The notes beneath the pieces were generated by a model. The model made no database searches, was not told the origin of the DNA, and saw only the letters and a list, made by a program, of their open reading frames with translations. Below are positions 43,436 to 52,111 of a stretch of 64,000 nucleotides of DNA, one piece after another. Each line of letters opens with the position of its first letter. Positions within the stretch are counted from its first letter, which is position 1. The position numbers and the translations under genes are program-made. This DNA comes from Amycolatopsis sulphurea (lineage in GTDB: Bacteria > Actinomycetota > Actinomycetes > Mycobacteriales > Pseudonocardiaceae): the NCBI RefSeq assembly GCF_002564045.1, contig NZ_PDJK01000002.1:1860001-1924000 (forward strand). The letters run 5' to 3'.

Positions 43436-45252
43436 GTACGCAAGTGCGCCGGCGCACGCAGGACTCCGGCCGGGCACCCGCGCCCCCGCCGAAATCGGGG
43501 GGCATGCGGCGCCTCTACTGGGGTGCGCTGTCCGGGCAATGGCGCGGTGGCTTGGTGCTGCTGGCCTGTTCGGTCCTCGAAGGGCTGCCCGCGTTCTTCT
43601 CCGGACGGCTCGTGGAGATGGCGGTCAACAGCGGGTTCGCAGCCGGGCGGCCCGGTCTCGGGATCACCTGGCTCGCGGTCTTCGGGCTTGCGTCCTTCAC
43701 CGGTGCGTTCGGTTCCCGGCTCGTGTGGCGGCAACTGGGCAAGGTCGTCGAGCCGCTGCGCGACGCGCTGGTGACCGCCGTCGTACGCGGGGTCCTGCAC
43801 GATCCGGCGCCCCCGCGCAACGGGCCGGACGCCAGCGGGGTCGCCCGGATCACCCAGCACGTCGAGGTGGTGCGTGACGCGACCGGCGGGCTGCTCGTGC
43901 AGGCCCGCGCCATGGTCGTGACCACCGCGGCGGCGATCGCCGGGCTGGTCACCATCGCCGGCTCGCTGGTGCTGCCGGTGGCCGTGCCCGTGGTGCTCGC
44001 GCTGGTCGGCTTCGCCGCGCTGCTGCCCTCGCTGGCCAGGCGGCAGCGCGCGCTCACACTGTCCGACGAACGCACCTCCGCGGCCATCGGTTCGATCGTC
44101 GGCGGCGTACGCGACGTCGTCGCGTGCGGAGCCGAGCCGGTCGCCGCGCGCAAGGTCGACCAGGCGGTGACGGAGCAGGCCGCGGCGGCGGTCCGGGTGG
44201 CTCGTTCCGGTGCGCTGCGCACGCTGATCGTGTCCCTCGGCGGGTTCGCCCCGCTGGTGCTCGCGCTCGCCCTCGCGCCGTCCATGGTCGCGCGCGGCGA
44301 GCTGACCGCCGGGGCCGCGCTGGGCGCGCTCGTCTACCTGGCCACCAGCATGCAACCCGCGCTGCGCGGCCTCGCCAGCACCGCGTCCATCGTCGTGCTC
44401 CGGCTGCTCGTCGCACTGCGCCGGATCAGCGAGACCACCGAGGTGCCCGAGCCCCGCCCGGCCGCCGGGGATCCGGAGGGCTCCGGCCTGACCGTGCGCG
44501 GGCTGTCCTTCCGCTGGGGTGCCGCCCCGGAGCCGGTGGTCCGCGACCTCGACCTCGAACTGCCCCCCGGCGAGCACCTCGCCGTGGTCGGCCCGAGCGG
44601 GATCGGCAAGTCCACGCTGGCCGGGCTGCTCACCGGGCTGCTGGACCCCCAGCACGGCCGGGTGCTGCTCGGCGGCATCCCGGTCGGCGAGCTGACCGAC
44701 CGGCCCCGTCACGTGGTGCTCGTCCCGCAGCAGGCCTACGTGTTCGCCGGCACCCTGCGCGACAACCTCGCGCTCTTCTGCGCCGGCGCCACGGACGAGC
44801 ACCTCACCACGGCCGTCGAGGCCGTCGGCGCCGGTGCGCTGCTGGAGCGCCTCGGCGGGCTGGACGGCGAACTCGGCCACGGCGCGGAGGGCCTGTCCGC
44901 GGGAGAAGCACAGCTCATCGCGCTGGCGCGGGCCTACGCGGCGCCGGCCGGCATCGCCGTCCTCGACGAGGCGACCTCCGCTTTGGACCCAGCCGCGGAA
45001 GTGCGCGCGGAGCGTGCCTTCGCCACCCGTGGCGGCACTCTCGTGGTGATCGCGCACCGGCTGTCCTCCGCGATCCGCGCGCACCGCGTACTTCTGCTCG
45101 ACGGTCAGGAGACCCTGCTCGGCAGCCACCGGGAACTCGTGGCGACCGCACCGCATTACGCGGAGATGATGCGCGCGTGGCTGCCTTCCACCCCAGGCGT
45201 GACCCTGTCGACAAATCCCCTCGACGACCGTCCGGTCACCGGGATCCGGTGA
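43432..45252 (+). CDS. ABC exporter half-transporter (RamB-like), catalytic
   Basis: This 606-aa protein has a Pro-rich N-terminal tail, a six-helix membrane domain and an ATPase domain with intact motifs: Walker A GPSGIGKS, Q-loop VLVPQQAYV, signature LSAGEAQL, Walker B IAVLDEATSALD, H-loop VIAHRLSS. It is the consensus-site partner of the degenerate half-transporter encoded just upstream (GTGA overlap). The heterodimer should move the modified peptide across the membrane. No terminator is obvious after the stop. Confidence 0.92.
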   Translation: MSTQVRRRTQDSGRAPAPPPKSGGMRRLYWGALSGQWRGGLVLLACSVLEGLPAFFSGRLVEMAVNSGFAAGRPGLGITWLAVFGLASFTGAFGSRLVWRQLGKVVEPLRDALVTAVVRGVLHDPAPPRNGPDASGVARITQHVEVVRDATGGLLVQARAMVVTTAAAIAGLVTIAGSLVLPVAVPVVLALVGFAALLPSLARRQRALTLSDERTSAAIGSIVGGVRDVVACGAEPVAARKVDQAVTEQAAAAVRVARSGALRTLIVSLGGFAPLVLALALAPSMVARGELTAGAALGALVYLATSMQPALRGLASTASIVVLRLLVALRRISETTEVPEPRPAAGDPEGSGLTVRGLSFRWGAAPEPVVRDLDLELPPGEHLAVVGPSGIGKSTLAGLLTGLLDPQHGRVLLGGIPVGELTDRPRHVVLVPQQAYVFAGTLRDNLALFCAGATDEHLTTAVEAVGAGALLERLGGLDGELGHGAEGLSAGEAQLIALARAYAAPAGIAVLDEATSALDPAAEVRAERAFATRGGTLVVIAHRLSSAIRAHRVLLLDGQETLLGSHRELVATAPHYAEMMRAWLPSTPGVTLSTNPLDDRPVTGIR

Positions 45253-45545
45253 TCCGGCCCAGTTTCACCTTCACCCGTTCAGCCGAGCGCGTACCGCCAC
45301 AGAGCCGGTACCTCCGCAAACGCCGGTGAGTGCCCGGCAACACACCGTGCCCACCGCCACACGGCCCGATCAGCGGCACCACAACGGGTTCTTTCGTGAT
45401 AGAAACCTGGGCTGTTCCGTTCCGTGGCTTTGCGAAGGGTGACGTTGCCGGCATGTCGAGCACAGTGTGACGACCACCACCCGCACCCTCAGTCGTGTCC
45501 ACTTACCCCGCCGGGTTTCCGGCCTTCGCCGAGGATGAATCAAAC
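45253..45545. other. Intergenic region before the conservon
   Basis: This 293-bp stretch has no gene that I can support. The promoter of the conservon should be here, but no clear -35/-10 pair stands out. GAGGA at 45531-45535 is the likely ribosome site for GTG 45546. Confidence 0.4.
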
Positions 45546-47894
45546 GTGGAGAACAAGGACGAGCCCGGCAAGGCGCGCGACAAGTCGATCCGGAATCGGC
45601 TGACCAGAACCGTCCTCATCCCGAGCATCACCCTGCTCGTGCTGTGCGTCGCGGTCTCGACGTACTTCTTCATCAACGGCCTGTACGTGCGCCTGGTCGC
45701 GGTTTCCGTGCGGGATGTGTCGATCCCCGCGCTCAGCGCGTTGTCCGCGATGCAGCAGGAACGTCAGGACGCACTGCGGTTCCTGGACACCCCGGCCACC
45801 ACGCCGCAGCAGCTGGATCAGCAGCGCCGCGACGCGGACGGGAAGCTCAAAACCCTGCAGGATGCCTTCTCGGACAACATTTCCGCCGCCCCGGACGAGA
45901 TCGCGAGCAAGATCACCACGCTGCGCGGGCAGCTGGACCAGCTGCCGGTGCTGCGCTCGCAGATCAACTTCCGCAGCGTCGGGCGCGAGCAGGTGAACCA
46001 GTACTACAACGGCGTGCTCGACTCGGCCGCGACCCTGTTCGACACCCAGGCCCGCGCGGTGCCGGACGCGACGGCGGTGCAGGGCGCGATCTCCGCGACC
46101 ACGCTGTTCCGCGTGAGCGACATGATGTCGCGGGAGACCTCGCTCGTGTCCACCGCGCTCACCAGCGGTTCCTTCTCGCCGGACGATTTCGCGCAGTTCA
46201 CCCGGACCGCCGGCTACTACCACGCCCAGCTCGACCAGATCGCGCCGTTCATTCAGCCGGGAGTGCAGCAGCGCTACACCTCGCTCACCGCGAGCGACTC
46301 GTGGAAACGGCTCACCGCCGCGGAAACCGCGCTGATCCAGCACGGCCCGTGGAAGCCCGCCAACCGGGACACCGTGCCGGTCTCCGAGGCCGACTGGCAC
46401 GCGCTGACCGCGGCGGTCTCGGCCGACCTGAACCGGCTCACCGCCGAGCAGGCCGCCCAGGTGTCCGCCTCGGCCATCGACTCCGGCGACACGCAGCTGC
46501 GCAACGCGATCCTCGGCACCGTCATCGCGCTGCTCATCTCGCTGGCCGCGATCTTCGTCGCGATCCGGGTGTCGCGCTCGCTGGTCGACCGGACGCTGAT
46601 GACCCGGCTCGCCCGGCTGCGCAACGACTCGCTCGACCTGGCCCGCAACCGGCTGCCGGACATCGTCGGCAGGCTGCGCGGCGGCGAACCGGTGGACGTG
46701 ACCGCCGAGCTGCCGAAGCTCGACCACGGCCGGGACGAGATCGGCGAGGTGGCCGAGGCGTTCAACCTCGCCCAGACCACCGCGGTCAACGCGGCCGCGG
46801 ACGAGGCGAAGGCGCGCAGCGGCGTGCACAACGTGTTCCTCGGCATCGCGCACCGCAACCAGGTGCTGGTGCACCGGCAGCTGCAGATCCTGGACGAGAT
46901 GGAAAGCCGTGAAGAGAACTCGACCCAGCTCGCCTCGCTGTTCCAGCTCGACCACCTCGCCGCCCGGGCCCGGCGCACCACGGAGAACCTGATCATCCTC
47001 GGCGGCAAGCAGCCCGGCCGGCGCTGGCGGAAGCCGGTGTCGCTGATGGAGGTGCTGCGGGCCGCGGTGTCCGAGACCGAGCAGTACTCCCGGGTGCAGG
47101 TCGAGCAGGTGCCCGAGGTCTCGATCGTCGGATCCGCGGTGGCCGACACCATTCACCTGATCGCCGAGCTGGTGGACAACGCGACGTCGTTCTCCCCGCC
47201 CGGTTCCCCGGTCGAGGTGACCGGCCGGATGGTCGCCCGCGGGGTCGTGGTCGACGTGTCCGACCAGGGACTCGGCATGAAGGAAGGGGTGCGCGACTGG
47301 GCCAACAAGATGATGGCCGACGCCCCCGAATTCGACGCGATGGCCCTGCGCGCGGACTCCAGCCTCGGCCTGTTCGTGGTCGCCCGCCTCGGCGCGCGGC
47401 TGGGCATCACGGTCACGTTCGACCCGTCTCGCTACGGCGGAACCCGCGCCACGGTGCTCGTGCCGAGCCAGCACCTCGCCGGTGAGAAGACGGCCGCCGG
47501 ACACGAGGACGAGGCCCCGGTCCTCGCCTCGGTGGGCGGCGGCGCGGAGCCCGTCGAGTCGCTGCCGCCGGAGGTGCCGGTCGCCCGGCACTCCCGCCAG
47601 CCGCGGCCCTACCCCGCGCACCCGCTGCCCGCCCGACCGGCCGCGCCGGCGGCCCCGCAGCCACCCGTACACGCCGAACCCCCGGCGCCGGAACCGGATC
47701 TCAGCCGGTTGCAGGGCGACCAGCGGCCCCGGCTGCCCCGGCGGCAGCCACAGCAGAACCTCGTCGCACAGCTGCAGGACGATCCGGGCGCGGAGGAAGC
47801 CGATCTCGCCCGCACCGGTGAGACCACAGCCCGCACCCTGGCCGCGTTCCACAAGGGCACCCGGCGTGCACGGGGCGGCACGAATGACCACTGA
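45546..47894 (+). CDS. cvnA: Conservon sensor kinase-like protein with NIT domain (CvnA)
   Basis: This 782-aa membrane protein has a TM helix (VLIPSITLLVLCVAVSTYFF), an extracellular nitrate/nitrite-sensing-like (NIT) domain, a second TM near residue 330, HAMP, a coiled region and a HATPase_c domain with LVDNATSFSPPGSPV, VSDQGLGM and SSLGLFVVARLGARLG. The C-terminal 150 residues are Pro-rich and disordered. CvnA proteins are histidine-kinase-like and act with CvnB-D, like a membrane G-protein complex. GTG 45546 was chosen since it has a proper ribosome site; GTG 45495 would add 17 residues. Confidence 0.9.
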   Translation: MENKDEPGKARDKSIRNRLTRTVLIPSITLLVLCVAVSTYFFINGLYVRLVAVSVRDVSIPALSALSAMQQERQDALRFLDTPATTPQQLDQQRRDADGKLKTLQDAFSDNISAAPDEIASKITTLRGQLDQLPVLRSQINFRSVGREQVNQYYNGVLDSAATLFDTQARAVPDATAVQGAISATTLFRVSDMMSRETSLVSTALTSGSFSPDDFAQFTRTAGYYHAQLDQIAPFIQPGVQQRYTSLTASDSWKRLTAAETALIQHGPWKPANRDTVPVSEADWHALTAAVSADLNRLTAEQAAQVSASAIDSGDTQLRNAILGTVIALLISLAAIFVAIRVSRSLVDRTLMTRLARLRNDSLDLARNRLPDIVGRLRGGEPVDVTAELPKLDHGRDEIGEVAEAFNLAQTTAVNAAADEAKARSGVHNVFLGIAHRNQVLVHRQLQILDEMESREENSTQLASLFQLDHLAARARRTTENLIILGGKQPGRRWRKPVSLMEVLRAAVSETEQYSRVQVEQVPEVSIVGSAVADTIHLIAELVDNATSFSPPGSPVEVTGRMVARGVVVDVSDQGLGMKEGVRDWANKMMADAPEFDAMALRADSSLGLFVVARLGARLGITVTFDPSRYGGTRATVLVPSQHLAGEKTAAGHEDEAPVLASVGGGAEPVESLPPEVPVARHSRQPRPYPAHPLPARPAAPAAPQPPVHAEPPAPEPDLSRLQGDQRPRLPRRQPQQNLVAQLQDDPGAEEADLARTGETTARTLAAFHKGTRRARGGTNDH

Positions 47895-47960
47895 GCCCGT
47901 TCCGCACCGAGATACTGGACAAAGAACTCCGCTCCGAACCGAAAGTCAGGGTCTGTCCGC

Positions 47961-48386
47961 ATGAACGAGTACGGGACCGCCAAACCCGATCTCAACTGGC
48001 TCCTCGACGATGTCGTCACCCGTGTCGTCGGCGCGCAGAACGCCATCGTGCTCTCCGCCGACGGACTGCTGCTCGGCCGCTCGGCCGGGATGAGCAAGGA
48101 CGACTCCGACCAGCTCTCCGCCATCGCGTCCAGCCTGCAGAGCCTCGCCAAGGGCGTGAGCCGCCAGTTCCACCGGGGTCCGGTGCTGCAGAACATGATC
48201 GAAATGGAGCGCGGCTACCTGTTCGTCTCGGCCGCGGGCCAGGGTGCCTGCCTGGCCGTGCTGGCCGGCGCCGATGTGGACGTCGAGATGATCGCCTACG
48301 AGATGAACCGGCTGGTCAAACGGGTCGGCGATTACCTCGCCTCGGCCCCGCGCGAGGCCGCGAATCTCCTCCGGGAGGCTACGTGA
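47961..48386 (+). CDS. cvnB: Roadblock/LC7 domain protein (CvnB)
   Basis: This 141-aa protein is a single roadblock/LC7 domain (LLDDVVTRVVGAQNAIVLSADGLLLGRS, then LFVSAAGQGACLAVLAGADVD). In conservons it acts as regulator of the GTPase CvnD, like MglB for MglA. It lies 66 bp after cvnA and overlaps cvnC by four bases. Confidence 0.93.
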   Translation: MNEYGTAKPDLNWLLDDVVTRVVGAQNAIVLSADGLLLGRSAGMSKDDSDQLSAIASSLQSLAKGVSRQFHRGPVLQNMIEMERGYLFVSAAGQGACLAVLAGADVDVEMIAYEMNRLVKRVGDYLASAPREAANLLREAT

Positions 48387-48751
48387 GCGAGGACAACTGG
48401 TACGACGAGGCGGCCGGGCCGCTGGTCCGGCCGTACACCATCACCAGCGGCCGGACCCCGTCCGGGCACGCCCCGCTCGACGTCTCGACCCAGGTGATGA
48501 GCCTGCGCACGGATTCCCCGCCGCGCGGGCTCGCCCCGGAGCACCTGACCATCGTGCAGCTGTGCCGCCGGCCGCTGTCGATCGCCGAGATCGCCGCGTA
48601 CGTGAAGTTGCCACTCGGCGTCGTCCGCGTACTGTGCGCTGATCTGATCGACCGGGGGCTCGTGATCACCCGAGCCCCGTCCCACCAGCCGGCCCAGGCG
48701 CCGGACCACGAAACCCTCCAGGCGGTTCTCGATGGCCTCATCAAGCTCTGA
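48383..48751 (+). CDS. cvnC: DUF742 protein (CvnC)
   Basis: This 122-aa protein is DUF742 (RPYTITSGRTPSGHAPLDV, then a winged-helix-like part with LCRRPLSIAEIAAYVKLPLG and LCADLIDRGLV). In conservons it links kinase-like and GTPase parts. The GTG start overlaps cvnB (GTGA), and the last 20 bp overlap cvnD. Confidence 0.93.
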   Translation: MSEDNWYDEAAGPLVRPYTITSGRTPSGHAPLDVSTQVMSLRTDSPPRGLAPEHLTIVQLCRRPLSIAEIAAYVKLPLGVVRVLCADLIDRGLVITRAPSHQPAQAPDHETLQAVLDGLIKL

Positions 48752-49322
48752 AGACGACGGGATCGACATGGTCCCGACCCCGGTCAAGATCATCATCGCC
48801 GGGGGGTTCGGCGCCGGGAAGACCACCATGGTCGGCTCGGTCAGCGAAATCCCGCCCCTGTCCACCGAAGAGGTGCTGACCGAGGCGAGCACGGGTGTCG
48901 ACGACCTGGCCGGCGTCGAGCAGAAGAAGACCACCACGGTCGCGCTCGACTTCGGCCGGATCACCATCTCCCCGCGGCACGTGCTGTACCTGTTCGGCAC
49001 CCCGGGGCAGGAACGCTTCTGGTTCATGTGGGACGACCTGACCCGCGGCGCGATCGGCACCATCGTGCTGGTCGACACGCGCCGGCTGGAGACCAGCTTC
49101 GCCGCGATCGACTACTTCGAGCGCCGCAAGATCCCGTTCGTCGTCGCGGTGAACTGCTTCGAACACGCCCCGCGCTACACCGCCGAGGAGGTCCGCGAGG
49201 CGCTCGTCGTCCCGGACCACGTGCCGATCGTGATGTGCGACGCCCGGCAGCGTGACTCCAGCAAGATCGCCCTGATCCGGCTCGTGAAACACGCGATGAC
49301 CGTCGTCCCCCAGCACGCCTGA
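48732..49322 (+). CDS. cvnD: Conservon GTPase (CvnD)
   Basis: This 196-aa small GTPase has the P-loop GGFGAGKTT, a DFGR switch region, GTPGQERF as the G3-like motif, and NCF/DAR motifs in the base-binding loops. It completes a cvnABCD conservon, which in Streptomyces controls development and secondary metabolism. No cvnE P450 gene follows. A repeat cluster and a strong hairpin come after the stop. Confidence 0.93.
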   Translation: MASSSSEDDGIDMVPTPVKIIIAGGFGAGKTTMVGSVSEIPPLSTEEVLTEASTGVDDLAGVEQKKTTTVALDFGRITISPRHVLYLFGTPGQERFWFMWDDLTRGAIGTIVLVDTRRLETSFAAIDYFERRKIPFVVAVNCFEHAPRYTAEEVREALVVPDHVPIVMCDARQRDSSKIALIRLVKHAMTVVPQHA

Positions 49323-49345
49323 CCGGTCCCCGGCTGCCGCTCGAA

Positions 49346-49504
49346 GGCTGTGAAGGGTCCCTTCACGGGCTCAGCGTCCAGGACCCCGGCAAAGTTGGCC
49401 GAGGACCCGTGGTCGTCGGCAGGGAAAGCCGTGGCTGCCGGACCGGTTTCGGGTCCGTGAAGGGGCCCCTGACGGACTCAGAGTCCGTGAAGGGGCCCTT
49501 CACC
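49346..49504 (-). repeat. Composite palindromic element with internal deletion
   Basis: GGCTGTGAAGGGTCCCTTCACGG, then GTCCAGGACCCCGGCAAAGTTGG, a shortened body (CCGTGGCTGCCGGACCGG, GGTTTCGGGTCC) and two further cores joined by GGACTCAGAGTCC. It has the block order of copy A but about 130 bp of the body is missing. Confidence 0.85.
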
Positions 49505-49530
49505 CCCGACCCCCGCGGGCCGATAGACCG

Positions 49531-49567
49531 TGGCGCTGCTCGCCGTATTCGGCGGCGAGCAGCGCCA
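49531..49567. terminator. Bidirectional hairpin terminator
   Basis: TGGCGCTGCTCGCCG (49531-49545) pairs perfectly with CGGCGAGCAGCGCCA (49553-49567) around a 7-nt loop. It lies between cvnD and the convergent tryptophanase gene. Confidence 0.88.
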
Positions 49568-49607
49568 CGAACCCCCAGTCTCACCGGCGAGTCAGCCGGT
49601 CGCCCGC

Positions 49608-50975
49608 TCAGGCCGGGGCCATCCGCAAGTTGAAGTGCCGCAGGAATTCCGGTGCTTCCACGATCCGGTAGCCCGGGACGCGTTCCGGCTGCTTCGCGAT
49701 CCCGGCGAGCACTTCGGCCACGTAGTCGTAGTGGCCCTGGCTGTAGACCCGCCGCGGCAAGGCCACGCGCACCAGCTCGAACGGCGCCGGGGTGACCAGC
49801 TCAAGCTGCTCGTCCAGCGTGCCCAGGTAGAGCGAACCCAGTTCCACGCAACGGATTCCGCCCTCCAGGTAGAGCGCGCAGGCCAGCGAGTGGCCGGGGA
49901 ACCGGGAGGCGGGCAGGTGCGGCAGCAGGCGGCCGGCGTTGAGGTAGAGCGCGTGGATCCCGGCGGGCTGCACGATGTCCACCCCGGCCTCGTTGACCAG
50001 CCGGGCAAGCCGCTCCGCTTCCGCGGCACGGGCGGCCAGGTAGTTCGGATCCAGGACCTCTTGCACACCACGGGCGACGCGGTCGAGGTCGTGTGCGGCG
50101 AGCCCGCCGTAGGTGCGGAATCCCTCGGTGGCAATGAGGTTTCCTTCGCAGCGCTGCGCGAGCGCCGGATCGTTCAAGCCGATGAAGGCGCCCATCGGCG
50201 AGATGCCGTCCTTCTTCAGGCTGGCCACGCAGCCGTCGACGAGCTGGAAGGCTTCCTCGGCCACCTCACGCGGAGTCTTGGTGCCGTAGCCCGGTTCCCG
50301 TTGCACCACCAGCCAAGCGTTCTCCGCGAAGCGGGCGGCATCGAGGAAGATCGGCACCCCGTGCGCGCGGGCGAGCTTCGCCGCGGCCGCGAGATTGGCC
50401 ATCGACACCGGCTGGCCGCCACCGCCGTTGTTGGTGATGGTGATCAGCACCATGCCGACGTGACCGGCCTCGGGTCCGGTCAGCAGCGCTTCGAGGGCGG
50501 CGAGGTCGATGTTGCCCTTGAACGGTTCGAGGCTGTCCAGCTCGGTGAACTCGGCGCACGGCAGGTCGCGGGCTTGGGCGCCGAGCAGCTCGACGTTGGC
50601 CCGGGTCGTGTCGAAGTGCGTGTTGCTGACCGAAATCCGGCCCGGCGCGAGCACGCTGGAGAACAGCACGCGCTCCGCGGCGCGGCCCTGGTGCACCGGC
50701 AGGATGTGCCGGTAGTGGGTCAGCTCGGCGAGCACGTCGCGGAACCGGTAGTACGACGCCGACCCGGCGTAGGAGCGGTCCGCGGCCGCGGCGGCGGCCT
50801 CCTGACGGGCCGACACCGCCCCGGTGCCGGAATCGGTGAGCAGGTCGATCGTGACCTGGTCGGCCGGCAGGTTGAACGCGTTGTAACCGGCCACGGCGAG
50901 CGCGCGCTCCCGCTCCGCACGGGTGGTGATCGGGATCTCCGCCACCACATGGGCACGGTACGGCGGGAAGGTCAT
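49608..50975 (-). CDS. tnaA: Tryptophanase (TnaA-like PLP beta-eliminating lyase)
   Basis: This 455-aa PLP enzyme matches tryptophanase/tyrosine phenol-lyase: SYAGSASYYRFRDVLAELT, LPVHQGRAAERVLFS, ITITNNGGGGQPVSM, FLDAARFAENAW, and the PLP-lysine pair K254/K255 in ASLKKDGISPMGAF. It splits tryptophan to indole, pyruvate and ammonia. It lies 17 bp after the prenyltransferase gene, so it probably acts on the prenylated tryptophan made by that enzyme and yields a prenylated indole. ATG 50975 has GGAG upstream; the longer frame from 50996 adds only seven residues. Confidence 0.92.
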   Translation of the reverse strand: MTFPPYRAHVVAEIPITTRAERERALAVAGYNAFNLPADQVTIDLLTDSGTGAVSARQEAAAAAADRSYAGSASYYRFRDVLAELTHYRHILPVHQGRAAERVLFSSVLAPGRISVSNTHFDTTRANVELLGAQARDLPCAEFTELDSLEPFKGNIDLAALEALLTGPEAGHVGMVLITITNNGGGGQPVSMANLAAAAKLARAHGVPIFLDAARFAENAWLVVQREPGYGTKTPREVAEEAFQLVDGCVASLKKDGISPMGAFIGLNDPALAQRCEGNLIATEGFRTYGGLAAHDLDRVARGVQEVLDPNYLAARAAEAERLARLVNEAGVDIVQPAGIHALYLNAGRLLPHLPASRFPGHSLACALYLEGGIRCVELGSLYLGTLDEQLELVTPAPFELVRVALPRRVYSQGHYDYVAEVLAGIAKQPERVPGYRIVEAPEFLRHFNLRMAPA

Positions 50976-50992
50976 GGGTTTTTCTCCATTTC

Positions 50993-52111
50993 TCACGACG
51001 GCACGCCGAGGATCGGGCGTTGGCGCGGAGGCAAAACCTGATAAGCCTCCGAAGACAGATAAACGGATATTCCGGAGCCGAATTCGCCCATTTTCAGCGA
51101 AACATGCGCGAGCAGCCCCACCCCATCCCGTAACGGCCGCTGGGTGATCGCGCCGAGCGCGTTGTCCAGAATATTCCCGTCGAAATCGAGCTGGGCGAGC
51201 ATCGCCTGCACCCGGGCGCGGGCGACCGCGTCGTCCGGCACGTAACTGCGAATGGGCAGGTAGAGGCTGTAGTTGCCGGGCTTCGCCCCGGATCCCTCGA
51301 CGAACGAATAGCTGGAGACCAGCGGCCTGCCGTCGAACGGGCCCTTGCGCCCGCCGAGCACCGCGAGGAATTCCCGGATCACCGCCGGATCGGTCCCCGT
51401 CACCAGTTCCGCCGCGCGTTCCACGTCCTCGGACTCGGCCGCGTCGTGGGCGATGTAGACCTTGACCCGGGAAAGCGGTTCGTCGTCGAGATCGAGGGCG
51501 AAGAAGGCGAAGTTGTCCCGTTCGCCGCGGCGCAGCCCGTGCTCGATCACCGCCTCGAAGGCGCGATCGATGCCCAGCCGCCGAAACCCCTCACTGACCA
51601 GCGAATCCGCCATGGCCGGACCGCTGATCTGCGGGTTGAGGTAGACCTTGATCCGCGGGGTGCGGCCCGGCCGGAAGATCAGCGAGTACCACAGCGTGAA
51701 CGGGCCCTGCCGCTCCTCGTGCGGCAGGAACAGGTCGGCCACCGCGTCCAGCCGGTCGGTGACCAGGCCGTATTCGGCGGCCACCTGATCAAGGAAGTCC
51801 CGCGGCCCGGTGCTGCCGATCGCCTCGCCCAGCAGCCGCACCACGCATTCGCCACGCTGATCCATGGCCAGCGAGAATTCGATGGGCGAAGTGTCGTCCG
51901 CCACGTTGGAAGCGACCGGCGGGGGTTCGGAAATACTCATTTCCCCGGCCGGCCCGAGCAATCTCCGCAGGAGGTCCAGATGCCGCCGTTCCGCGGGATC
52001 GAAACCCACCGCCCGGCACAGGCGATCGAGTTGCCCACCGGTATGGGTATATATCGACATATCAGCCACCGAAACACTCGCTCCGACCATGGCCCAGTAC
52101 TCACCGTTCAT
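50993..52111 (-). CDS. Aromatic (indole) prenyltransferase, DMATS family
   Basis: This 372-aa protein matches bacterial DMATS/IptA-type prenyltransferases: SPIEFSLAMDQRGECVVRLLGE, LWYSLIFRPGRTPRIKVYLNPQ (Lys and Tyr for diphosphate binding), RVKVYIAHDAAE and NYSLYLPIRSYVPDD. It would attach a dimethylallyl group to the indole ring of tryptophan. Together with the adjacent tryptophanase it resembles the IptA-TnaA pair that makes dimethylallylindoles in Streptomyces. Several Met codons are possible starts (52111, 52090, 52060); none has a strong ribosome site, so the N terminus is uncertain. Confidence 0.9.
   Translation of the reverse strand: MNGEYWAMVGASVSVADMSIYTHTGGQLDRLCRAVGFDPAERRHLDLLRRLLGPAGEMSISEPPPVASNVADDTSPIEFSLAMDQRGECVVRLLGEAIGSTGPRDFLDQVAAEYGLVTDRLDAVADLFLPHEERQGPFTLWYSLIFRPGRTPRIKVYLNPQISGPAMADSLVSEGFRRLGIDRAFEAVIEHGLRRGERDNFAFFALDLDDEPLSRVKVYIAHDAAESEDVERAAELVTGTDPAVIREFLAVLGGRKGPFDGRPLVSSYSFVEGSGAKPGNYSLYLPIRSYVPDDAVARARVQAMLAQLDFDGNILDNALGAITQRPLRDGVGLLAHVSLKMGEFGSGISVYLSSEAYQVLPPRQRPILGVPS

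Noticed and set aside
43033-45156. A 707-codon minus-strand frame opposite the second ABC half-transporter
   Set aside because: The product is low-complexity and the plus strand has intact ABC motifs.
45540-47891. A 783-codon open frame on the minus strand opposite cvnA
   Set aside because: It mirrors the codon-position GC bias of cvnA. Its product is Gly/Arg/His-rich and has no domain, while cvnA has full domain structure.
49530-51041. A 503-codon plus-strand frame opposite the tryptophanase gene
   Set aside because: Antisense shadow; the minus strand encodes a full PLP enzyme with its lysine motif.
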